A stretch of DNA of 64,000 bases from Microbacterium enclense (GTDB lineage: Bacteria; Actinomycetota; Actinomycetes; Actinomycetales; Microbacteriaceae). Below, piece by piece: positions 31,572 to 39,387 of this stretch. A program made the translations under genes and the position numbers. The notes beneath the pieces were generated by a model. That model made no database searches and was not told where the DNA came from. It saw only the letters and a list, made by a program, of their open reading frames with translations. The stretch is from NCBI GenBank assembly GCA_038182865.1, contig CP116226.1:62001-126000 (forward strand), given 5' to 3'. Within the stretch, counting starts at the first letter, position 1. Every line of letters starts with the position of its first letter.

Positions 31572-32603
31572 ATGGATGCCCGTTCCCCGGCGCAGAAGCG
31601 TGCCATGTCCGCCGAGTCCGCCGTCGTGCGCCGCTTCGTCCACCGATACGGACCGGTGGCGTGGGCGCACGCGTCGACCCCCGGGGCTCCGGGCGCCCGG
31701 ACCTGGCACTACTGGTGGCACGCGCACCTGCTCCACGTCCTCCGAGATGCGCAGCACCACAGGCCCGACCCGCGCCGAGGACGCCTCCTGCGCGCACTGC
31801 ACCGCGGGATCACCCTTCGCACGCTCGGGCGCTGGACCACCCCGTTCTACGACGACGTCGCGTGGATGACCCTGGCGCTGCAGCGCTACGACCTCGGCGA
31901 CCGGCGACTCGAGAAGCTCACGCGCCGGCTCGACGACGCCGTCGACCGGGCCGTCGGGGCACTGCCCTGGGCCGTCGGAAGCTCCCTCTACAACGCCCCC
32001 GCCAACTCCCCCGCGGCGATCGCCCTGGCATGGACCGCGCACCGGGGGACGGCGATCGCCCTCGATGCGTGGGTCGCCTCGACCCTGGACGATCCCGCGA
32101 CCGGCCTGGTGCGCGACGGTATCGAGAACGGCGTGGTCCGCCCCGATCTGTGGACCTACAACCAGGGGGTCGCGATCGGGTCGGCCCTGGCCCTGGCTGA
32201 AGCCGCGCCCGACGCCGACGGTCGAGAGACCCACGAAGCACGGGTCGCCGCCCTCGTGGAAGCCGTCGAGCGTTGGTGCGCCCCGGACGGCGGGCTGTTC
32301 CCCGCCGCGGGCGGCGGAGACGGCGGGCTCTTCGCCGGGATCCTCGCCCGCTACCTCGCCGAAGCGGCCGTGTGGTTCGGCGGCGACGAGACGAACGAGA
32401 CCCATCGCGCGGTGTCCCGCACGGCGCGGCGTCTCGTGCACGTCAACGCCGAGGCACTGTGGATGAACCGTCGCGGCGGTCTCTTCCCCGCCGACCCGCG
32501 CCGCGCGGCGCGCGCCGAGGGCGTCGATCTCGACCTGTCGGTGCAGCTCGGCGCGTGGATCACGCTCGAAGCCGACGTGGCGGCGTCGGAGGTCACCAAC
32601 TGA
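31572..32603 (+). CDS. Glycoside hydrolase family 76 protein
   Basis: A 343-residue (alpha/alpha)6-barrel protein without a signal peptide. The GH76 catalytic pair of aspartates is visible in FYDDVAWMTLALQRYD, with further family blocks NSPAAIALAWTAHR and WTYNQGVAIGSALALAE. GH76 enzymes are alpha-1,6-mannanases or transglycosidases; a cytoplasmic form suggests intracellular glycan turnover or assembly, or an unrecognised export route. ATG 31572 is chosen because CAGGAT ends 6 nt upstream, serving either as -10 box or as AGGA ribosome site; ATG 31605 is the alternative. Its end overlaps the convergent guaB1 stop by 11 bp. Confidence 0.88.
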   Translation: MDARSPAQKRAMSAESAVVRRFVHRYGPVAWAHASTPGAPGARTWHYWWHAHLLHVLRDAQHHRPDPRRGRLLRALHRGITLRTLGRWTTPFYDDVAWMTLALQRYDLGDRRLEKLTRRLDDAVDRAVGALPWAVGSSLYNAPANSPAAIALAWTAHRGTAIALDAWVASTLDDPATGLVRDGIENGVVRPDLWTYNQGVAIGSALALAEAAPDADGRETHEARVAALVEAVERWCAPDGGLFPAAGGGDGGLFAGILARYLAEAAVWFGGDETNETHRAVSRTARRLVHVNAEALWMNRRGGLFPADPRRAARAEGVDLDLSVQLGAWITLEADVAASEVTN

Positions 32604-34056
32604 CGGACAGCGCTTTTCCTTCTTCGTACCCCGCGGCCGACTGCAGGCCGACCCGTGCGCGTTCGTGGAACTCGGCCACGGTCGCCGCGCCCGCGTAGGT
32701 GAACGAGGAGCGCACGCCCGACGTGATCATGTCGAGCAGGTCTTCCAAGCCCGGCCGCTGCGGATCGAGGTAGATCCGCGACGACGAGATCCCCTCCGCG
32801 AACAGCTCTTTGCGCGCACGCTCGAACGGGTCGAGCCGACCGAACCGGCCCTGCACCGCCTTGGTGGAGGCCATGCCCCACGACTCCTTGTAGATCCGGC
32901 CCCCCTCATCGGCACGGAGGCGTCCGGGCGATTCGATCGTCCCGGCGAACCACGAGCCGACCATCACGGATGCCGCGCCCGCGGCGAGCGCGAGCGCGAC
33001 GTCGCGCGGGTAGCGCACCCCGCCGTCCGCCCACACGTGTGCTCCGGCAGCCCGCGCGGCCTCGGCCGTCTCCAGGACCGCCGAGAACTGCGGACGTCCG
33101 ACCGCGGTCATCATGCGCGTCGTGCACATCGCTCCCGGGCCCACCCCGACCTTGAGGATCGACGCGCCCGCGTCGGTCAGATCGCGTACCCCCTCCGCGG
33201 TGACGACGTTTCCGGCGGCGATGGGGATGCCGAGATCGAGCGCCGCGACCTCGCGCAACGCGCGCAGCATCTGGGCCTGGTGGCCGTGCGCGGTGTCGAC
33301 GACCAGGACGTCGACACCCGCGGCGGCCAGAGCGCGTGCCTTGCCGGCGACATCGCCGTTGACGCCGACGGCAGCGGCCACGATCAGCCGTCCTTCGGCG
33401 TCGACCGCCGGACGGTAGACGGAGTCGCGCAGAGCGCTCCGGGCCGAGAGGGTCCCCACGACCCGGTCGCCGTCCACCACGGCGACGATGTCGGCGTCGC
33501 CGACCAGGGCGAAAACCTCCCGCGGATCTCCGACCCGCGCGGCGTCGACCAGCGGGGCGTCGGTGCGGGCGATGTCGCCGAGCGTGGCATCCGGGAGCGC
33601 CGTCGCGAGCCGCGGGGCGGGGACGATCCCGCGGAAGTCCGCCAGGGCGACCGTGCCGTCCTCGCGCTGCTCGGCGACCACGATGCCCCGACCGGAGACA
33701 GGCGGGAGGGTGAGACGCGCATCCGCCACCGTCGCGGAAGGCGGCAGGACGAGAGCCGCGTCCCACGCGACCGGCTGAGCCTTGACCCACCCGACCGCCT
33801 CGATCAGGCGGGGCAGGGACATGTCCTGCGGGAGGACGCCGAGTCCACCACGGCGTGCGAGGGTGGCCGCCAGACGTGTCCCGGTGACCGAGTTCATGTT
33901 GGCCGAGACGAGCGGGATGGTCGCGCCGCTGCCGTCGCCCGGCGCGAGGTCCACGTCGAGGCGGCTGCGCACCTCCGAATGACGCGGAACGAGGAACACG
34001 TCCGAGTAGGTCAGATCGACGTCGGGCTGAGCACCGGAGAACTCCATGGCATCCAC
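32593..34056 (-). CDS. guaB1: GuaB1-family IMPDH-related protein, probable GMP reductase
   Basis: A 487-residue TIM-barrel protein of the IMPDH/GMPR superfamily with a CBS domain inserted at about residues 100-220. Barrel start: DLTYSDVFLVPRHSEV, IPLVSANMNSVTG; the catalytic cysteine is in GVGPGAMCTTRMMT; C-terminal marks include YKESWGMASTKAV and SGVRSSFTYAGA. This is the actinobacterial GuaB1 group. The mycobacterial member is described as a CBS-containing GMP reductase rather than an IMP dehydrogenase, so I favour GMP to IMP conversion. ATG 34056 or 34047 are both possible; the word GGATGCC sits between them. Confidence 0.9.
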   Translation of the reverse strand: MDAMEFSGAQPDVDLTYSDVFLVPRHSEVRSRLDVDLAPGDGSGATIPLVSANMNSVTGTRLAATLARRGGLGVLPQDMSLPRLIEAVGWVKAQPVAWDAALVLPPSATVADARLTLPPVSGRGIVVAEQREDGTVALADFRGIVPAPRLATALPDATLGDIARTDAPLVDAARVGDPREVFALVGDADIVAVVDGDRVVGTLSARSALRDSVYRPAVDAEGRLIVAAAVGVNGDVAGKARALAAAGVDVLVVDTAHGHQAQMLRALREVAALDLGIPIAAGNVVTAEGVRDLTDAGASILKVGVGPGAMCTTRMMTAVGRPQFSAVLETAEAARAAGAHVWADGGVRYPRDVALALAAGAASVMVGSWFAGTIESPGRLRADEGGRIYKESWGMASTKAVQGRFGRLDPFERARKELFAEGISSSRIYLDPQRPGLEDLLDMITSGVRSSFTYAGAATVAEFHERARVGLQSAAGYEEGKALSVSW

Positions 34057-34186
34057 CTCACCACATCAACGGAATGTAAAGACCCGGAAGCCGTCCAGGA
34101 TCCTCGGCTAGGGTTGAGAGAGTGCGTGACGGCGACGTCGCGTGCATTCCACAGGAATCTTCATCGAGGAAAGCAGGCGATCGACT

Positions 34187-37100
34187 GTGTCGAGCCAGGT
34201 GACGGGCGTCGGTACTTCGAGCGAGGGCGAGTTCGGCGCGAACGAGTGGCTCGTAGACGAACTCTACGAACAGTTCAAAGTCGACAAGCACTCCGTAGAC
34301 AAGGCCTGGTGGCCGATCCTGGAGGCGTACCACCCGGTCGTCGACGGATCCGCCGCGGCCGCTCCCCCGCCCTCCGAGCCCAAGCCGGTCACAGCCCCGA
34401 TCCCGGTGGTCGGTCAGACTCCCGTCGCCCGCACGACCACCAAGCCCGCCAAGCCGCAGCCGATCCCGGCGCAGGCCCCGGCTCCGTCCCCCTCGGCGGG
34501 TTCCGAGAGCACCGAGGAAGACCGCGTCACGGTCCTGAAGGGGATGCCGAAGGCTCTGGCATCCAACATGGACGACTCGCTCACGGTCCCCACCGCGACG
34601 AGCGTGCGCACCATCCCCGCGAAGCTGATGATCGACAACCGCATCGTCATCAACAACCACATGTCGCGCACGCGCGGCGGCAAGGTGAGCTTCACGCACC
34701 TGATCGGGTGGGCGCTGATCCAGGCGCTCAAGGAGTTCCCGAGCCAGAACGTCTACTACGCCGAGATCGACGGCAAGCCCTCGGTCGTGGCCCCGGCGCA
34801 CGTCAACCTCGGCATCGCGATCGACATGCCCAAGCCCGATGGCTCGCGCGCGCTGCTGGTGCCCAGCATCAAGCGCGCCGACACGCTGTCGTTCGGTGAG
34901 TTCCTCGCCTCCTACGAAGACCTCGTGCGCCGCGCGCGCACGAACAAGCTGACCCCCGCCGACTTCCAGGGCACCACGGTCTCGCTGACGAACCCCGGTG
35001 GCATCGGCACCGTGCACTCCGTCCCGCGCCTCATGCGCGGCCAGGGTGCCATCATCGGCGCCGGCGCGCTGGACTACCCCGCCGAGTTCCAGGGCGCGAG
35101 CGAGAAGACGCTCAACGAGCTCGCGATCGGCAAGACGATCACGCTCACCAGCACCTACGACCACCGCGTCATCCAGGGTGCCGGTTCGGGCGAGTTCCTG
35201 AAGAAGGTCCACGAGCTGCTCATCGGTCAGCGCGGCTTCTACGACGACATCTTCGCGGCGCTGCGCATCCCCTACGCGCCCATCCACTGGGCCGCCGACA
35301 TCAGCGTCGACCTCTCCGAGCGCATCGACAAGAGCGCGCGCGTGCAGGAGCTCATCAACTCGTACCGTGTGCGCGGCCACCTCATGGCCGACATCGACCC
35401 CCTCGAGTACGTCCAGCGCACCCATCCCGACCTCGAGATCGAGTCGCACGGTCTGACGTTCTGGGACCTCGACCGCGAGTTCGTCACCGGGGGTCTGGGC
35501 GGCCGCCGCACGGCGAAGCTCCGCGACATCCTCGGCGTGCTGCGCGACTCGTACTGCCGCACGATCGGCGTCGAGTACATGCACATCCAGGACCCGGCTC
35601 AGCGGGCCTGGTTCCAGCGCAACGTCGAGGTGAAGTACACCAAGCCCGGCCACGACGAGCAGCTGCGCATCCTGTCGAAGCTGAACCAGGCTGAGGCCTT
35701 CGAGACGTTCCTGCAGACCAAGTACGTCGGGCAGAAGCGCTTCAGCCTCGAGGGCGGCGAGTCGCTCATCCCGCTGCTCGACCAGATCCTCCAGGGCGCG
35801 GCGTCCAGCGGTCTCGACGGAGCCGCGATCGGCATGGCCCACCGTGGCCGCTTGAACGTGCTGACCAACATCGGCGGCAAGACCTACGGCCAGGTCTTCC
35901 GCGAGTTCGAGGGCGCGGTCGCCATCGGCAGCAAGCGGGGCTCGGGAGACGTGAAGTACCACCTCGGCACCGAGGGCACCTTCGTGGGCGACGCGGGCGA
36001 CGAGCTCCCCGTCTACCTCGCCGCGAACCCCTCGCACCTCGAGACCGTCGACGGCGTCCTCGAGGGCATCGTCCGCGCCAAGCAGGATCGCAAGCCCATC
36101 GGCACCTTCTCGTGGCTGCCCATCCTCGTGCACGGCGACGCCGCGTTCGCGGGTCAGGGCGTCGTCGTCGAGACGCTGCAGATGTCGCAGCTGCGCGGGT
36201 ACCGCACGGGCGGCACGATCCACGTCGTGGTCAACAACCAGGTCGGCTTCACCACCACCCCGACCGATGCGCGCACCTCGGTGTACGCCACCGACGTCGC
36301 CAAGACCATCCAGGCACCCGTCCTGCACGTGAACGGCGACGACCCGGAGGCCGTCGTGCGTGCCGCGGAGCTGGCGTTCATGTACCGCGAGGAGTTCCAC
36401 CGCGACGTCGTGATCGATCTGGTCTGCTACCGGCGCCGCGGTCACAACGAGGGCGACGACCCCTCGATGACGCAGCCGCTCATGACGAACCTCATCGAGG
36501 CGAAGCGCTCCGTGCGCCGTCTGTACACCGAGTCGCTCGTCGGCCGCGGTGACATCACCGAAGACGAGTACGAGCAGGCCAAGCAGGACTTCCAGAACCG
36601 TCTCGAGGTCGCGTTCGCCGACACGCACGCGGCCGAGACCGGCACCAACCCGGTGATCTCGACCGAGGCCGCCGACGAGGTCCCCACGGGCGCGCCCGAG
36701 ACCACCGGCGTCTCGCGTGAGGTGGTGCACCACATCGGCGACGCGTTCGTGAACAAGCCCGACGGCTTCACGGTGCACAACAAGCTGCAGCAGTTGCTGG
36801 AAAAGCGCTTCGACATGAGCCGCAACGGCGGCATCGACTGGGCCTTCGGCGAACTCCTCGCCTTCGGCTCGGTGCTCATGGAGGGCACCCCGGTGCGTCT
36901 CGCCGGGCAGGACTCGCGCCGCGGCACGTTCGTGCAGCGCCATTCGGTCCTGCACGATCGTGCGAACGGTCAGGAGTGGCTGCCGCTGGCGAACCTCAGC
37001 GAGAACCAGGGCCGCTTCTGGGTCTACGACTCTCTGCTGAGCGAGTACGCCGCGATGGCCTTCGAGTACGGCTACTCGGTCGAGCGCTCCGACGCGCTCG

Positions 37101-37852
37101 TGCTGTGGGAGGCGCAGTTCGGCGACTTCGCCAACGGCGCCCAGTCGGTCATCGACGAGTTCATCTCGTCGGCCGACCAGAAGTGGGCGCAGCAGTCGAG
37201 CGTCGTCCTGCTGCTCCCCCACGGGTACGAGGGCCAGGGGCCCGACCACTCGTCGGCTCGCATCGAGCGCTACCTGCAGATGTGCGCGCAGGACAACATG
37301 ATCGTCGCGCGCCCCTCCACCCCGGCGTCGTACTTCCACCTGCTGCGCCGCCAGGCGTACCAGCGCCCGCGTCGGCCTCTCATCGTGTTCACCCCGAAGG
37401 CGATGCTGCGTCTGCGCGGGGCGACGAGCCCCGTCGAGGACTTCCTCGAGGGCAAGTTCGAGCCGGTGCTCGCCGACGACCGCGGCCTCGACGCCAACGC
37501 CGTCACGCGCGTGCTGCTGCACGCCGGCAAGATCCACTGGGACCTGCGCGCCGAGCTCGACAAGAACCCGAACCCGGCCATCGCGCTCGTGCGCCTGGAG
37601 CAGTACTACCCCGCTCCGATCGACGAGCTCAACCGGGTGCTGGCGCAGTACCCCAACGCCGAGCTCGTCTGGGTGCAGGACGAGCCCGAGAACCAGGGGG
37701 CGTGGCCGTTCATCGCTCTCGAGGTCGACGACAAGCTGGGGCGTCCCATCCGCGTGATCTCGCGCGCGGCCGCCGCGTCGACCGCGACGGGTTCACCCAA
37801 GGTGCACGCGAACGAGCACGCCGAGATCATGAAGGCGGCGCTCGCGCGCTGA
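34187..37852 (+). CDS. kgd: Multifunctional 2-oxoglutarate dehydrogenase/decarboxylase E1-E2
   Basis: A 1221-residue fusion typical of Actinobacteria (Kgd/OdhA). The N-terminal segment NEWLVDELYEQFKVD is the E1 docking part; a Pro/Ala linker leads to a succinyltransferase-like domain (about 100-340) ending with the DHR active-site motif STYDHRVIQGAGSGEFL; the thiamine-diphosphate E1 portion follows with AHRGRLNVLTNIGGK, HGDAAFAGQGVV and NNQVGFTTTPTDAR. It catalyses the 2-oxoglutarate step of the TCA cycle and uses E2p/Lpd partners made elsewhere. No lipoyl domain is present, as expected. GTG 34187 is set by the conserved N terminus; a -10 TAGGGT lies at 34109-34114. Regulation by an FHA protein (OdhI/GarA) is known for the family, but that gene is not here. 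Confidence 0.96.
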   Translation: MSSQVTGVGTSSEGEFGANEWLVDELYEQFKVDKHSVDKAWWPILEAYHPVVDGSAAAAPPPSEPKPVTAPIPVVGQTPVARTTTKPAKPQPIPAQAPAPSPSAGSESTEEDRVTVLKGMPKALASNMDDSLTVPTATSVRTIPAKLMIDNRIVINNHMSRTRGGKVSFTHLIGWALIQALKEFPSQNVYYAEIDGKPSVVAPAHVNLGIAIDMPKPDGSRALLVPSIKRADTLSFGEFLASYEDLVRRARTNKLTPADFQGTTVSLTNPGGIGTVHSVPRLMRGQGAIIGAGALDYPAEFQGASEKTLNELAIGKTITLTSTYDHRVIQGAGSGEFLKKVHELLIGQRGFYDDIFAALRIPYAPIHWAADISVDLSERIDKSARVQELINSYRVRGHLMADIDPLEYVQRTHPDLEIESHGLTFWDLDREFVTGGLGGRRTAKLRDILGVLRDSYCRTIGVEYMHIQDPAQRAWFQRNVEVKYTKPGHDEQLRILSKLNQAEAFETFLQTKYVGQKRFSLEGGESLIPLLDQILQGAASSGLDGAAIGMAHRGRLNVLTNIGGKTYGQVFREFEGAVAIGSKRGSGDVKYHLGTEGTFVGDAGDELPVYLAANPSHLETVDGVLEGIVRAKQDRKPIGTFSWLPILVHGDAAFAGQGVVVETLQMSQLRGYRTGGTIHVVVNNQVGFTTTPTDARTSVYATDVAKTIQAPVLHVNGDDPEAVVRAAELAFMYREEFHRDVVIDLVCYRRRGHNEGDDPSMTQPLMTNLIEAKRSVRRLYTESLVGRGDITEDEYEQAKQDFQNRLEVAFADTHAAETGTNPVISTEAADEVPTGAPETTGVSREVVHHIGDAFVNKPDGFTVHNKLQQLLEKRFDMSRNGGIDWAFGELLAFGSVLMEGTPVRLAGQDSRRGTFVQRHSVLHDRANGQEWLPLANLSENQGRFWVYDSLLSEYAAMAFEYGYSVERSDALVLWEAQFGDFANGAQSVIDEFISSADQKWAQQSSVVLLLPHGYEGQGPDHSSARIERYLQMCAQDNMIVARPSTPASYFHLLRRQAYQRPRRPLIVFTPKAMLRLRGATSPVEDFLEGKFEPVLADDRGLDANAVTRVLLHAGKIHWDLRAELDKNPNPAIALVRLEQYYPAPIDELNRVLAQYPNAELVWVQDEPENQGAWPFIALEVDDKLGRPIRVISRAAAASTATGSPKVHANEHAEIMKAALAR

Positions 37853-37860
37853 CGCTTCGC

Positions 37861-37899
37861 CGACAAGGCCCGGTCGATGTCGTTGACCGGGCCTTGTCG
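37861..37899 (+). terminator. kgd hairpin terminator
   Basis: CGACAAGGCCCGGTC (37861-37875), a 9-nt loop, and the perfect complement at 37885-37899; 15-bp stem, 8 bp after the kgd stop. Confidence 0.88.
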
Positions 37900-38085
37900 C
37901 GTCTGCACCCTCCGCGCGCGCCCTCCCGTGTCCCTGTCCGCTCCGCGCGGGCGACGCGCTCGGGCGGCCACCGTCCGATGACGGAGGCCCTGTGTGCGCG
38001 ATCACCCTGCGATCCGCGCCTCCCGTCCCTGTCGACGACTCACGTCGCGACGCGACGCTGCACGCGCGCGGGCCCCGGCGGAGAG

Positions 38086-39387
38086 TCAGGAGGCGGGAGG
38101 AGACAGACCGAGGGCCGGGGCCAGCACCGGCAGGGAGTACGCCAGGCTCGCGTCCAGCGCCTCCCCCGTGTGCCCGGCGCCCTGGACGACGTACGTCACC
38201 ACGGTGAATCCGGCCGCCTGCGCGGCCTCCGAGTTCGCCTTCTGCCCGGGCCCGTACGTGGTGTCCTCGCTCCCCCAGGTGAAGATGGCCATGTGCCCGG
38301 CGTACGTCCCGGAAGACGCGGCAGCCATGATCACCGAGGGTTTGGTCGCCTCGAACGCGTTCCCATCGCCGCCGAACACATCCGACACCGTCTGGGGGAC
38401 GTGCTCGGATCCGGGGAACTCGTTGCCCATGATGTCGAGCATCTGCCCCCACACCTCGGGGTGCTTCGCGCCGTAGACGGCGGCACACGAGCCACCGTTG
38501 GAGAATCCGCCGATCGTCCAGTACCGGTGGTCTTTGACGATGTTCAAGTGGGACTCGGCCCACTGCGGCACGAGTGAGTTGATGTAGGTCGACACGGCAC
38601 CGAACTTCGCGGAGTCGACGCACCCCGGGTCGCGGTCGGGGGCGCCGAGCTGGTCGACGACCACCGCGATCGGGGCGAGACCACGGTTCTTCGCGGCGAA
38701 TGCGTCCAGCGCCTTCGCGAGGTTGGTGGGGTCGGGCGATCCGGGCTGTCCCATCATGAACACCAGCAGCGGCAGCGCGGGCGGGTTGGCCACCTGAGCG
38801 GCGGGCGGAAGGTACAGGGACGCATCTCGGGCGGCGAACTGCCCGGTGGGGATCTTGGCGTTGCCCGACAGCGCGCTCACCGACCCCTGTGCGGGCATGT
38901 CCGCCGGGGGTTCCCACGTCTGGTACAGCGTGGCCGGGTCTCCCCCGGTCGTCGTCTGCGCCGGCAGCGAGGCCGGGTCGAGAGCCTGCACGCCGAGGAT
39001 CGCGGCGAGGTTGTGCGTGACACCATAGGAGGCGTTGACCCCGAGCGCCGCCGTGAGCAGTCCGGCGAGGACCGTCACGATCCCCACCACGCGTCGTCCC
39101 CAGGGGCGTCGGCAGATCCCGACGATGCCGATGGCGACGGCCACGATGCCGCCGGTGGCCCAGGTGGCCGCGTGCACCGGCAGCGGCCCCTGGAACGTCC
39201 CCATCCCCTCGAGCACGTGGGCGACGACGTACATCACGACACCGGCTGCGGCGGCGATGAGGAGGGTACGGACGACGCGGCGCGGTGCCCAGACGACGAC
39301 AGCGACGGCCCCGAGGCCGGCGACGATGGCGCAGATGGTCAGCAGCGGGGTGTCGATCAGCTCGAACGACAGCACGAAACGGTTCAC
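38086..39387 (-). CDS. Membrane-anchored alpha/beta esterase coupled to mprF
   Basis: A 433-residue protein with about four N-terminal membrane helices (residues 10-125) and an external esterase domain of the mycolyltransferase/esterase-D type (PF00756-like). The nucleophile elbow is TIGGFSNGGSCAAVYG, the acid is probably in TWGSEDTTYG, and the histidine is in VQGAGHTGEALD. GTG 39387 overlaps the mprF stop as GTGA, so the two are translationally coupled. Hydrolases paired with aminoacyl-phosphatidylglycerol synthases are known to remove the amino acid from lipid; that is the likely role here, though not proven by sequence. Confidence 0.85.
   Translation of the reverse strand: MNRFVLSFELIDTPLLTICAIVAGLGAVAVVVWAPRRVVRTLLIAAAAGVVMYVVAHVLEGMGTFQGPLPVHAATWATGGIVAVAIGIVGICRRPWGRRVVGIVTVLAGLLTAALGVNASYGVTHNLAAILGVQALDPASLPAQTTTGGDPATLYQTWEPPADMPAQGSVSALSGNAKIPTGQFAARDASLYLPPAAQVANPPALPLLVFMMGQPGSPDPTNLAKALDAFAAKNRGLAPIAVVVDQLGAPDRDPGCVDSAKFGAVSTYINSLVPQWAESHLNIVKDHRYWTIGGFSNGGSCAAVYGAKHPEVWGQMLDIMGNEFPGSEHVPQTVSDVFGGDGNAFEATKPSVIMAAASSGTYAGHMAIFTWGSEDTTYGPGQKANSEAAQAAGFTVVTYVVQGAGHTGEALDASLAYSLPVLAPALGLSPPAS

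Noticed and set aside
34058..37537. 1159-codon open frame antisense to kgd
   Set aside because: Composition (Val/Asp/Glu/Arg/His) is the reverse complement of GC-biased codons; kgd on the other strand has clear domains throughout.
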